The notes below the pieces were generated by a model. That model was not told the DNA's origin, made no database searches, and worked only from the letters and a program-made list of their open reading frames with translations. Positions 53,465 to 61,419 of a stretch of 64,000 nt of DNA are shown piece by piece. Source of the stretch: Microbacterium sp. (lineage in GTDB: Bacteria; Actinomycetota; Actinomycetes; Actinomycetales; Microbacteriaceae); NCBI GenBank assembly GCA_019510305.1, contig JAEKKN010000017.1:1-64000 (forward strand), in the 5' to 3' direction. The position numbers and the translations under genes were made by a program. Position 1 is the first letter of the stretch, and each line of letters opens with the position of its first letter.

Positions 53465-53902
53465 ATGAGCATGAACTTCTTCGAGCTTCTCGTCAGAGTC
53501 GAGACCGACGTATGGAACGCGGTCGAGCACGAGCTCCTGCGGTCTGACCGCGTGGGTCTCGGCACGTTGATGGCACTGCAGACCGTGCACCGCCACGACG
53601 GAGCAGTGCGGGTGCAGGATGTCAGCGATGCTCTGTCGATCACGGTCGGCGCCGCCAGCAAGTTCATCGACCGTCTCGAGCGCGACGGTCTGGCGGTTCG
53701 CCGACCGAATCCCGATGATCGGCGCTCCTCGCTGGTCGCTCTCACCCGATCCGGGGAAGACGCTCGCGCCTCGGCTGAGCGGGTGGCGCAGCAGGTCATC
53801 GCGGAACTCCTCGGGGAGGAATCGGGCATCGAGATGCTGTCGGAGGCGTTGACGCGTATCGGCGCTCGAACCGTCGCCGCACGCAGCGCGGTGCTCGCAT
53901 GA
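53465..53902 (+). CDS. MarR-family transcriptional regulator
   Basis: A 145-residue single-domain MarR protein. The winged helix spans about residues 40-100 (VQDVSDALSITVGAASKFIDRLERDGLAVRRPNPDDRRSSLVALT), flanked by the dimerisation helices. Its start codon overlaps no ribosome site; the -10 box placement implies a leaderless message. Its stop overlaps the start of the quinone-reductase-like gene (ATGA), so the two are co-transcribed and the regulator probably controls both. MarR proteins of this type often sense phenolics, quinones or oxidants; no conserved cysteine for redox sensing is seen. Confidence 0.87.
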   Translation: MSMNFFELLVRVETDVWNAVEHELLRSDRVGLGTLMALQTVHRHDGAVRVQDVSDALSITVGAASKFIDRLERDGLAVRRPNPDDRRSSLVALTRSGEDARASAERVAQQVIAELLGEESGIEMLSEALTRIGARTVAARSAVLA

Positions 53903-54879
53903 CCGCGACTATGCGGGCGGTCGTCGTCACTGCACCCGGCACTCCGGAGGTCCTTGAGATCCGCGAGCGTCCTGTTCCGGCGGCGGCTCCCGGGCAGGTG
54001 CTCATCAAAGTGCACGCGTTCGGGCTCAACCAGTCCGAACTGCACTTCCGGAACGGTCAGGCGTACTCGGGATCGTTCCCGCGCATCCCTGGCATCGAAG
54101 CCGCGGGGATCGTGGAAGACGCTCCCGGTGGCGAGTTCGACAGGGGCACCCAGGTCGTCACGATGATGGGCGGCATGGGGCGGGAGTTCGATGGCGGCTA
54201 CGCGGAGTACGTCGTCGTTCCCGCGGCGCAGACGATCCCGTTCCGCAGCTCCCTGCCGTGGAACGTGCTGGGCGCGGTTCCTGAGATGCTGCAGACGGCC
54301 AACGGCTCGCTCGACATCGGTCTCGAGGCGAAACCCGGCGACAGCATCCTGATCCGCGGAGGCACCTCGTCGGTCGGGCTCGCGGCGGCGGTCCTCGCCA
54401 AGCTCCATGGCATGACCGTGTACGCGACCACCCGCCGCGAAGCCGCCCGTGCGCTCCTGGAGAGCGTCGGTGTCGATCATGTTCTCATCGACGACGGAGA
54501 TGTCGCGGCACAGATTCGTCGGCTGCTCCCCGGAGGAGTCGACGGCGCCATCGAGCTGGTCGGGGTCGACGCCATGCGGGACACCCTGCGTGCCGTGCGA
54601 CCCGGCGGCACGGTCTGCTTCACGGGGATGCTGTCGAACCGGTGGAGCATCGAGGAGTTCTACCCGATGGACTGGCTGCCGAACGGCGTCCGTCTCACCG
54701 CGTATTCGGGAGAGGCCGCGGACCTCGGAGCGGACACGCTTCAGCAGTTCCTCGATGCGGTCGCCGACGGCCGTGCAACCGTCCCCGTGGGCCGCACGTA
54801 CCCACTCGACGACATCGTCCAGGCCCATCGCGACATGGAAGCCGGCGTCGTAGGCGGTAAAGGCGTCGTCGTGCTGTGA
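53899..54879 (+). CDS. medium-chain dehydrogenase, quinone-oxidoreductase type
   Basis: A 326-residue MDR-family oxidoreductase. The GroES-like N-domain (LEIRERPVPAAAPGQVLIKVHAFGLNQSELHFRNG) lacks the cysteine zinc ligands, and the Rossmann domain has RGGTSSVGLAAAVLAKLHGMTVYATTRR, the NADPH-binding pattern of zeta-crystallin-like quinone reductases. It probably reduces a quinone or an enone in the cytoplasm. It is coupled to the MarR gene by a 4-base overlap. The length is typical. Confidence 0.87.
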   Translation: MTATMRAVVVTAPGTPEVLEIRERPVPAAAPGQVLIKVHAFGLNQSELHFRNGQAYSGSFPRIPGIEAAGIVEDAPGGEFDRGTQVVTMMGGMGREFDGGYAEYVVVPAAQTIPFRSSLPWNVLGAVPEMLQTANGSLDIGLEAKPGDSILIRGGTSSVGLAAAVLAKLHGMTVYATTRREAARALLESVGVDHVLIDDGDVAAQIRRLLPGGVDGAIELVGVDAMRDTLRAVRPGGTVCFTGMLSNRWSIEEFYPMDWLPNGVRLTAYSGEAADLGADTLQQFLDAVADGRATVPVGRTYPLDDIVQAHRDMEAGVVGGKGVVVL

Positions 54880-55064
54880 TGATCCCTCCCCTCGAGATCG
54901 CCCACGCGGTCTTCCTCGCGCGTCGGGGATCTTCGAGCGCGAAGACCGCGAGCACCGTCACCGCGGCCGTGAGCGAGTCGCCCGAACGATCATCGAGCGA
55001 TCGACGGATGGGCGAGCCCGATCCCGGTCCGGATGACGGTGGACGCTGATCGCTGACGACGCAC
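54880..55064. other. intergenic region between convergent genes
   Basis: 185 bases with repeated GATC/CGATCG motifs and short inverted repeats. No gene could be supported. Confidence 0.4.
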
Positions 55065-55850
55065 TCAGAGCACGATGTCGTCGACCGACGACAGCATCTG
55101 CCATTCCCCCGCCCGCACGGCGCTCTCCGCGAGCACGTCGCCCGCCGGCATCCGACCGAGATCGAGCCCGGTGAGCCTCGCGATCTCGGCGACCGGCACC
55201 TGAAAGGTGCGGAAGGCGCCGAGCGGCGCAGGGGCGAGCAGGTCGTCACGGGTGTCGATGAGCTCGCTCTGGTCGAGGAGGAAACCGGCGGTCGCGAGCC
55301 CCTCGGCCCCCTGCCAGGCGGCGATCTTCCAGAACCTCAACGGGATGCGGACGCCGCGATAAGGCGGGTCTTCTGGGCCGAGCACCGGCGCCGTGAAGAC
55401 CGAGATGCGCTGATCCGTCGCCTCGGCGTACGCGAGCACATGGTCTTCCAGGCCGAGCCACAGCTCCTTCGACTGGTTGAACCCTGCGGCCTGCGGAGCC
55501 GCGTTCGGGTAGAAGAACGTCGCCTCCATGGCAGCGCGGGCGTCGTCGACCGCTCCCCAGCCGGGATCGCGGCGACGTACGAGATGACCGCGGTCGAGAT
55601 CGTTGCGCGCGTACACGGCGGGGCCGGTCTGCTCGTCGTCGCCGATCCTCGGGTCGAGGCGCCATTCGCCGGCACGGGGAAGATCGTGCAGCGTCGAGCC
55701 TTCGATGTTCACCCCGGTCGCCGCCGCCAGTCGCCGAGAGGGATCGAGCAGCACCGTGAACCGGGGGTAGTCGAGCGTGCGTGTGATGTCCGCGGGGCGG
55801 GGGAGCGGGAGAGAGGTCGTGAGGAACCCGGGGTCGTATCCGTCAGCCAT
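55065..55850 (-). CDS. DNA/RNA non-specific endonuclease (NUC family)
   Basis: A 261-residue protein with the beta-beta-alpha-metal nuclease core. DLDRGHLVRRRDPGWG (about residues 84-99) is the DRGH catalytic motif, with His as base, and FFYPNAAPQAAGFNQSKELWLGLEDHVLAYA contains the metal-binding Asn of the second helix. Most relatives are secreted nutritional nucleases, but no signal peptide is visible here, so it may be cytoplasmic or use another route. The start is ATG 55850. It lies tail to tail with the MDR gene and downstream of a histidine phosphatase on the same strand. Confidence 0.85.
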   Translation of the reverse strand: MADGYDPGFLTTSLPLPRPADITRTLDYPRFTVLLDPSRRLAAATGVNIEGSTLHDLPRAGEWRLDPRIGDDEQTGPAVYARNDLDRGHLVRRRDPGWGAVDDARAAMEATFFYPNAAPQAAGFNQSKELWLGLEDHVLAYAEATDQRISVFTAPVLGPEDPPYRGVRIPLRFWKIAAWQGAEGLATAGFLLDQSELIDTRDDLLAPAPLGAFRTFQVPVAEIARLTGLDLGRMPAGDVLAESAVRAGEWQMLSSVDDIVL

Positions 55851-55887
55851 GCGACCATCGTGCCCGACACCGCCGACAAAGGAGATG

Positions 55888-56571
55888 TCAGGACTCCGAG
55901 GGCTTCAGCGGCAGCTCGGGCCCGTGGTTCCAGGCGAGGATGGCCGGCTGCTCCCTGGTGAAGCCGAGCACCGACACCGAGCCGGCATCGAGGGTGATCT
56001 GGGCACCGAATCGCGGCGCCTCCCGCAGGAACACGGCGGTGAGGATGCGCAGGTAGTGCCCGTGCGCGATCAGGGCGACGTCGCCGTCGGCCATCGCCGG
56101 TAGCACCCTGGTCAGGACCCGAGATGCGCGCGCGGCGACCTCTTCGACGGTCTCACCGGGTGTCTCGCCGCGGATCACTCCGTGGTTGAAGGCCGTCCAG
56201 TTGTATCCGAGCTCCGCGCGGATGTCTGCCGTGGTCCGGCCCTCGTACCCGCCGTAGTCCCATTCGACGAGAAGCGGATCGACCTCGGCGTCGAGGCCCG
56301 CGAGCTCCGCCGTGCGCCGCGCCCGCCGCAGCGGCGAGGTCAGGATGAGCCCGAAGTCGTATCCGCGTACCAGCCTGCCCGCCGCCCGGGCCAGCTCTTC
56401 GCCGTGCGGAGTCAGCGGGATGTCGGTGCGGCCCGTGTGCAGGCCGGTCCGCGACCACTCGGTCTCGCCGTGGCGCAGCAGCACGAGCTTGCCCTGCGGG
56501 TTGTCGGGGGCGGGGTGATCGGGCAGCGGGTCTGGTGCATCCACACCGCCACGGTAGTGCTTCTCGGTCAC
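55888..56571 (-). CDS. histidine phosphatase (phosphoglycerate-mutase-like)
   Basis: A 227-residue histidine-phosphatase-superfamily enzyme. LVLLRHGETEWSRTGLHTGRTDIPLT carries the phospho-accepting RHG, and ALIAHGHYLRIL the second histidine, with EWDYGGYEGRTTADI containing the proton donor. This GpmB/acid-phosphatase type acts on small phosphate esters; the substrate is not readable. GTG start at 56571 with a polar 27-residue lead before the fold. Confidence 0.85.
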   Translation of the reverse strand: MTEKHYRGGVDAPDPLPDHPAPDNPQGKLVLLRHGETEWSRTGLHTGRTDIPLTPHGEELARAAGRLVRGYDFGLILTSPLRRARRTAELAGLDAEVDPLLVEWDYGGYEGRTTADIRAELGYNWTAFNHGVIRGETPGETVEEVAARASRVLTRVLPAMADGDVALIAHGHYLRILTAVFLREAPRFGAQITLDAGSVSVLGFTREQPAILAWNHGPELPLKPSES

Positions 56572-56775
56572 GGTGCGGCCCTCATCTCGTCGAGTCGCCG
56601 GTTGAGGAACGCGACCTCGGCGCTGTTGCAGCTCCTCGCGACAAGGGGCCGAGGTTCTTTCGCCAGCGTGTTCGCAGATAGGGGTTTCGAGGGTCGACCC
56701 GCCGGATCTAGACTCCTGCGCGACGGCATCCGCTCGGCTCGGGTCGTTCCACCTGGCCGGATCGAAGGAGACGAC

Positions 56776-57342
56776 ATGCAGACTTTGACGGTCGACTTCA
56801 TCTGCTCACTCGACGGTTACGGCTCGGCGGTGGGCTGGCCCGGGTGGTGGGGCATGGAGAGTCCGGAGTACCTCGAGTGGCTCGACACCCGGCCCGAGAA
56901 GGATCAGCCCCTGCTGATGGGCGCGACCACCTACCGCGTGATGTCGGAGCTCGTCGCCGAGGGCGAGCCGGGCACCGACGTGCTGAACGGCATCCGCAAA
57001 TACGTCTTCTCGTCGTCTCTCGAGGCGCCGCTCGCGTGGGAGAACTCGACGCTGATAGCGACGGATGCCGTGGAGGCGGTGCGCCGGCTGAAGGAGGAGT
57101 CCGACCGTCCGCTGAGCACCATCGGCAGCCGATCGCTGTGCCGGTCGCTGCTGACCGCAGGACTCGTCGACCGGTATCGGGTCGTGATCTTCCCGGTGAT
57201 CACGGGCGCCACCGGTCAGGAGAGGATCTTCGACGGCTATCCCGATGTCGCGCTCGAACTGGTCGAGGCGCGCACGTTCGACATGCGCACGCAGCTGCTC
57301 GAATACGTTCCGACCGTTCTCGAGGGGCCGCCCGGGCGCTGA
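56776..57342 (+). CDS. RibD C-terminal-domain (dihydrofolate-reductase-fold) protein
   Basis: A 188-residue single-domain reductase-like protein. VDFICSLDGYGSA at the start and LLMGATTYRVMSE, FSSSLEAPLAWENSTLI and STIGSRSLCRSLLTAGLVDRYRVVIFPVITGATGQERIF follow the RibD_C pattern with its NADPH-binding glycine region. Proteins of this group are often called dihydrofolate reductase family proteins, but neither a folate nor a riboflavin role is proven. ATG 56776 is fixed by AAGGAG at 56765-56770. It is divergent from the histidine phosphatase. Confidence 0.87.
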   Translation: MQTLTVDFICSLDGYGSAVGWPGWWGMESPEYLEWLDTRPEKDQPLLMGATTYRVMSELVAEGEPGTDVLNGIRKYVFSSSLEAPLAWENSTLIATDAVEAVRRLKEESDRPLSTIGSRSLCRSLLTAGLVDRYRVVIFPVITGATGQERIFDGYPDVALELVEARTFDMRTQLLEYVPTVLEGPPGR

Positions 57343-57380
57343 CTCTTCCCCCGCCACGACGTGTGTGGTTGCATGGGCGG

Positions 57381-57908
57381 ATGATCGGCATCCGGGGGGA
57401 GAGGTCGAGGGGTGCGTTCGCGTCACTCGCATGTGCGACGGTGCTGCTGCTGGTCGGATGCGCGACGGCGAGCCCGCAGGCGGGTTCGCCACCATCCGCG
57501 TCGCCGACGCCGACGCCCACGGCCGCGTGCCCGCTGGTCGAGGGCGTCGAACTCCCTCCCGAGTGCGCGCCCTACGACCCCGAAAAGTCGATGGCGCAGA
57601 ACGACACCTATCGGCAGCGGATGGACATCTCAGACGAGACCCGGGCCGCCGCCGAGGAGGCGATCGAGAAGGTGCAGCCCGCTCTCGACGCGCTGAGGAC
57701 CTCGGGCGACATCTCGACTGACGCCGTCGTCGCGGTCATGACGGACGCCGGCCTCATGAGCACCCAGACGATCGGCGGTCGGCGCGGCGTCGCCTTCGGC
57801 GTGGTCGGCCCGAAGGGCAGATGCATCTTCGGCGAGGTGTCGGCCGACGCTCTGATCATCGAGGCCGGCGGGTACATCATGGACGGCGGATGCCTGCCGG
57901 CGCAGTGA
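57381..57908 (+). CDS. small lipoprotein of unknown function
   Basis: A 175-residue protein with a lipoprotein signal: basic start (MIGIRGERSRGAF), hydrophobic core and lipobox LVGC near residue 27. After it comes a Pro/Thr/Ser-rich linker, then a mostly helical domain (DETRAAAEEAIEKVQPALDAL) and a beta-rich end with cysteines in GRCIFG and DGGCLP that could form a disulfide. It resembles no family that I can name. It should sit on the outer face of the membrane. It is convergent with the S4 gene and stands alone. Confidence 0.75.
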   Translation: MIGIRGERSRGAFASLACATVLLLVGCATASPQAGSPPSASPTPTPTAACPLVEGVELPPECAPYDPEKSMAQNDTYRQRMDISDETRAAAEEAIEKVQPALDALRTSGDISTDAVVAVMTDAGLMSTQTIGGRRGVAFGVVGPKGRCIFGEVSADALIIEAGGYIMDGGCLPAQ

Positions 57909-57923
57909 CAGGCCGGATCGCGC

Positions 57924-58145
57924 TCAGGGCCTGACGCGTGCCGTGCGGCCTTCGAACGAGACGAGGTCGCCATCGTGCAGTTGGCGCCCGCGACGACGCT
58001 CCTCTTCCCCGTTCACGCTCACGTAGCCATCGATGATGGCTTCCTTGGCGTCACCGCCGGTGTCGATGAGGCCCGAGAACTTGAGGAACTGTCCGAGGCG
58101 GATCATCTCGCCGCCGATGGAGATGTCGTCGATCGAGGTGGCCAT
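57924..58145 (-). CDS. S4-domain RNA-binding protein (YbcJ/RlbA type)
   Basis: A 73-residue single S4 domain: IRLGQFLKFSGLIDTGGDAKEAIIDGYVSVNGEEERRRGRQLHDGDLVSFEG. The whole protein is the domain, as in small bacterial YbcJ-like proteins, which bind structured RNA, probably rRNA. ATG 58145 is used; a second ATG directly upstream (58148) is equally possible. It is too short for most automatic screens but the motif match is strong. It is divergent from the P-loop kinase. Confidence 0.85.
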   Translation of the reverse strand: MATSIDDISIGGEMIRLGQFLKFSGLIDTGGDAKEAIIDGYVSVNGEEERRRGRQLHDGDLVSFEGRTARVRP

Positions 58146-58193
58146 CATGACTGAAATGCTAGTCGGCTCCGATCCTCCGGCGGGACCAGGATC

Positions 58194-58862
58194 GTGAGCG
58201 GTGCGAGACTGGCGGGCATGACGGATGCCGCGCTCGATGCGCTCCTCGCCCGGATCCCCCGAGGCGACGGATCCCGCCGCCTCGTCGGCGTGACCGGGAG
58301 CCCCGGCGCGGGCAAGACCACGCTGGCCGCGGCGCTCGTCGCGCGTCTCGAGGCCCGAGCTCCCGGCAGGGCGGCCCACCTGCCGATGGACGGGTTCCAT
58401 CTCGCCAACGCGACGCTCGACGCCCTCGGCATCCGCGATCGGAAGGGCGCCATCGAGACCTTCGACGGCTGGGGGTTCCTCGCTCTCCTCGACCGCGTCC
58501 GCGTCGAGACCGACCATGTCGTCTACGCGCCGAGCTTTCGCCGCCACGTCGACGAGGGAGTGGCGGGTGAGATCGCCATCGGACCGCACGTGCAGACCGT
58601 GATCGTCGAGGGCAACTACCTGCTCGCGGCCGCTGAGCCGTGGAACCGTGTGCGTGATCGCCTGGATGCCGTCTGGTTCTGTGTCGCCTCTGCTGAGGAG
58701 CGCGAGGCTCGGCTGATCGATCGGCACATGCGGCACGGGCGCTCGCATGAGGGCGCGCGCGCCTGGGCGCGCGAGGTCGACGGCGCCAACGCTGTGCAGA
58801 TCGAGCAGGCCAGGGCGCACGCCGATCTCGAGGTCGACGGCGTCAGCTGGCGGATCCTCTAG
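58194..58862 (+). CDS. P-loop nucleoside/sugar kinase, PanK/PRK-like
   Basis: A 222-residue P-loop kinase. Walker A is GVTGSPGAGKTTLA (about residues 32-45), then the substrate loop PMDGFHLANATL, the acceptor region FETFDGWGFL-like, YAPSFRRHVDE, and VIVEGNYLL as Walker B. This pattern is shared by pantothenate kinase CoaA, uridine kinases and fructose kinase FrcK-like proteins; the short length suits the last group. The GTG at 58194 gives the listed length; ATG 58218 is a good alternative. Substrate unknown. Confidence 0.82.
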   Translation: MSGARLAGMTDAALDALLARIPRGDGSRRLVGVTGSPGAGKTTLAAALVARLEARAPGRAAHLPMDGFHLANATLDALGIRDRKGAIETFDGWGFLALLDRVRVETDHVVYAPSFRRHVDEGVAGEIAIGPHVQTVIVEGNYLLAAAEPWNRVRDRLDAVWFCVASAEEREARLIDRHMRHGRSHEGARAWAREVDGANAVQIEQARAHADLEVDGVSWRIL

Positions 58863-58896
58863 GGCAGGCGCTCGAGGGAGCGTGTTAGATGGGCAG

Positions 58897-59477
58897 ATGG
58901 AGCACTCCGCCGCACCCGATTCTGCCGAACGCCCCTCGGCGCATACGCGTCGGCGCTTCCTGATCGCGGCGGGTTCGGGCATCGCCGTGACCGCCACGGG
59001 AATCCTGCTCTCCGCGATCCCCGTGGGCCCAGACGGCGCGACGACGCCTGTGGACCCGGACAATCCGAGGGGGCTGACGGAGTACGAACCCGTCTACGAC
59101 CGTGCGGTCAAAGGTCTCGAAGCCCCCTTGGGTTTCGAGGACTGCAGGCACCCCACATCTCGGTCGCCACGTGACATCGCAGGAAGCGACCACCACGAGG
59201 TGACGCCGATCATCGACCGCTTCCTCTGGACGCCACCGGAGCGCCTGACTACGCCGTGACGGCGGCTCAGTTGGAGGAGCTCGCACAGATGATCGCGTGG
59301 CTCGCGACCTACGACGGCAAGACCCTGGACGGTGTGCCGGTGTCGTTCACGATCGACAGAGAGCACGTCATCAGCCACCGAGAGACCTGGACGGGGACCG
59401 AATGCCCCGGACCGTACCTGCAATCTCGGCTGGACGACATCGTCGCCCGTGCGCGCGAGATCTTCACAGCACGCTGA
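58897..59477 (+). pseudogene. decayed peptidoglycan amidase (amidase_2/PGRP type)
   Basis: Pieces of one amidase lie in different frames. The first (58897-59259) opens with a Tat-like signal (HTRRRFLIAAGSGIAVTATGILLSA) and a short linker to VYDRAVKGL, then loses sense. An adjacent frame at 59128-59200 reads WVSRTAGTPHLGRHVTS. The last frame (59197-59477) gives DYAVTAAQLEELAQMIAWL and the closing amidase motif HVISHRETWTGTECPGPYL. The central part with the first zinc histidine and catalytic residues is missing. Intact relatives cut the muramoyl-alanine bond of peptidoglycan. A GTG/ATG inside the last frame could make a useless 73-residue piece. Confidence 0.65.
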
Positions 59478-59487
59478 CACGGGCGCT

Positions 59488-59694
59488 TCAGCTCAGGCGC
59501 TCCTGCTCGGGCCCGAGCGGAGCCGGATCGACGGATGCGGTGCGCACCGCCTCCTCGCGGCGGGAGATCTCGACCGGCACACTCAGCGACAGCGGCGCGA
59601 ACGGCAGGAAAGCGCGCTCGAACAGGTGCGCGAAGAACGCGCGCACCTCTGCCCGCGGATCCCACTCGACGGTTCGGATCGTGTCGGTCTTCAT
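59488..59694 (-). CDS. small protein of unknown function
   Basis: A 68-residue protein. ATG 59694 follows GGAGGC with good spacing, which is the main support. The sequence begins MKTDTIRTVEWDPRAEVRAFFAHLF and ends with an acidic and proline-bearing tail (DPAPLGPEQERLS). It has no membrane helix and no motif that I recognise. It is convergent with the decayed amidase gene. Confidence 0.5.
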   Translation of the reverse strand: MKTDTIRTVEWDPRAEVRAFFAHLFERAFLPFAPLSLSVPVEISRREEAVRTASVDPAPLGPEQERLS

Positions 59695-59852
59695 GCCTCC
59701 AGTGAAGCGTACGGGCGCACGCGGAGCCAGGTACTGGCGGGGCTCCCCACGCTCGACGAGAGGCGGAGACGCCGACAGCGCCCGCAGCGCCGTGCGTCTC
59801 CCGGACCCGGTCCGGCTCGAACGGGCGGCCACCCTCGACAGGCTGCGGGCCG

Positions 59853-59879
59853 GGTGCATCCTTACCGGGTAGATGCACC
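59853..59879. promoter_or_regulatory. near-perfect palindrome upstream of the adenosylhomocysteinase-like operon
   Basis: GGTGCATC pairs with GATGCACC around an inner TACC/GGTA, giving 12 paired bases in 27. No T-run follows. It could be a regulator-binding site for the operon 107 bases downstream, or a bidirectional hairpin. Confidence 0.5.
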
Positions 59880-59973
59880 TTGGGCGGGTTCGATCTGCAC
59901 GCTAGCAGAGACGTGTCAGCATCGGGATGGTCGGCAGCCGCAGCGCGGGCGTCGAGCGACCCGACCGGCGCAA

Positions 59974-59979
59974 TACGAT
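59974..59979 (+). promoter_or_regulatory. -10 box of a leaderless promoter
   Basis: TACGAT ends six bases before GTG 59986, the spacing of a leaderless actinobacterial start. No ribosome site precedes the GTG, which supports both the promoter and the start. Confidence 0.65.
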
Positions 59980-59985
59980 TGACCG

Positions 59986-61419
59986 GTGACCGACCCGCGC
60001 ACGACCGCCGAGCGACTTGTGCGCCGATTCGCCCGTGAGACCAACCTCCTCATCGCAGGGCGCGCGTTCTCGGTGGAGGGGGCGGATGCTGTCGCAGACG
60101 AGCTCCGCAGGCTGCTCCCCGCCCTCGGCGCTCATCTCAGCACCGGCGGAGTGACCTTCGCCCCGGGGCAGGACGTCGACATCCTCAGCGACGGAGCGCC
60201 ACTGCCCGCCCGCACGACCGCCGCGGCGCGCCTCGACAACGCCGGGGCGCACATGCCTGTCTCGACGCTCATCGCCGCCCGCCTGCGCGAACAGGACCTC
60301 GTGCGCGGCATCCGCATCGGCATCGCGATGGTTCTCGAGCCCAAGACCGCCCAGCTCGCCCTGCTGCTCCGCGATGCCGGCGCCGAGGTCGTCGTCTACG
60401 CCCACCCCGACGAGATCGACGTCGAGGTCGCGGACGTGCTGCGGGAACGCGGGATCCCGGTCGACGGCGACCCCGCGCTGAGCGGTGCAGAGGAGCGCGC
60501 CGCGGCCGTGGCGTTCCTGCACCGGGGATTCGATCTGCTGCTCGACGACGGCTCGCACCTGATCCGTCTCGCCCATGAAGAAGGCATACCGGTGAAGGGC
60601 GCCGCGGAGGAGACCACGAGCGGACTCACCCCGTTGCGTCTCATGCAGCAGAGCGGGCTGCTGAGCATCCCCGTCATCGCCGTGAACGACGCAGGCCTAA
60701 AGACGTCGTTCGACAACCGCTACGGCACCGGCCAGTCGTGCGTGTTCGCGATCGCCGACGTTCTCGACGCCGCCGGCATCGGCGTGCGCGACCAGCCTGC
60801 CGTCGTGATCGGTTACGGTCCGGTCGGCGAAGGTGTCGCCGCGCACCTGCGTGCGCTCGGCGCCGAGATCGCGGTCGCCGAGACCGACCCCGTGCGCGCT
60901 TTGCGCGCCGCGCACGACGGCTTCACGATCGGTCCGCTGCGGGAGCTCGCACCCGGCGCGCTCGTCGTCTCGGCGACAGGAGCCCCGCACACCATCGGCG
61001 CCGAGGTGCTCGCCACCGCGAAGATCGTCGCAGTCGCGGGCGGTGTTCCCGGCGAGGTCGACATCGATCCCGCCGTCCTGCAGCCGGTCGGCGTGCACCT
61101 CGACCGCGTCGCCGACGGCGCCCTGCTGATCGCCCAGGGAGGCTGTGTGAACCTCGCGGCCGCCGAGGGCAATCCGATCGAGATCATGGACCTCTCCTTC
61201 GCCGTGCAGCTCGGCGCGGTCGAGCAGCTGCTCACCCGTGATCTGCCCGCGGGCCTGCATCCGTTCCCCCCGGAGGCCGATCAGGCCATCGCCCGCGCCG
61301 CTCTCGATGCCCGAGGCGACACCATCGACACGCCCAGCCGGGAGCAGCGCGATGCGCAGAGCGAGTGGCGGTCGCGCCGCTACCTGGCGGCAGCCGGCGA
61401 GCAGGAGACCTCGGCATGA
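59986..61419 (+). CDS. adenosylhomocysteinase-like protein (noncanonical)
   Basis: A 477-residue protein of the S-adenosylhomocysteine hydrolase fold. EETTSGLTPL (E208/E209) and NDAGLKTSFDNRYGTGQS (K239, D243) match the conserved catalytic segments, and VVIGYGPVGEGVAAHLRALGAEIAV is the NAD site. But the region that in true enzymes reads LHMTxQTAVL, with an essential His, is here MVLEPKTAQLALL (residues 115-127), without that His. It may thus act on a different thioether or nucleoside. The GTG start lies six bases after a -10 box. It is coupled by ATGA to an amidohydrolase of the SAH/MTA deaminase group, suggesting a shared purine-nucleoside pathway. Confidence 0.8.
   Translation: MTDPRTTAERLVRRFARETNLLIAGRAFSVEGADAVADELRRLLPALGAHLSTGGVTFAPGQDVDILSDGAPLPARTTAAARLDNAGAHMPVSTLIAARLREQDLVRGIRIGIAMVLEPKTAQLALLLRDAGAEVVVYAHPDEIDVEVADVLRERGIPVDGDPALSGAEERAAAVAFLHRGFDLLLDDGSHLIRLAHEEGIPVKGAAEETTSGLTPLRLMQQSGLLSIPVIAVNDAGLKTSFDNRYGTGQSCVFAIADVLDAAGIGVRDQPAVVIGYGPVGEGVAAHLRALGAEIAVAETDPVRALRAAHDGFTIGPLRELAPGALVVSATGAPHTIGAEVLATAKIVAVAGGVPGEVDIDPAVLQPVGVHLDRVADGALLIAQGGCVNLAAAEGNPIEIMDLSFAVQLGAVEQLLTRDLPAGLHPFPPEADQAIARAALDARGDTIDTPSREQRDAQSEWRSRRYLAAAGEQETSA

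Noticed and set aside
55065..55850. Toxin or contact-dependent nuclease
   Set aside because: The DRGH nuclease fits, but there is no secretion or delivery domain and no adjacent immunity gene.
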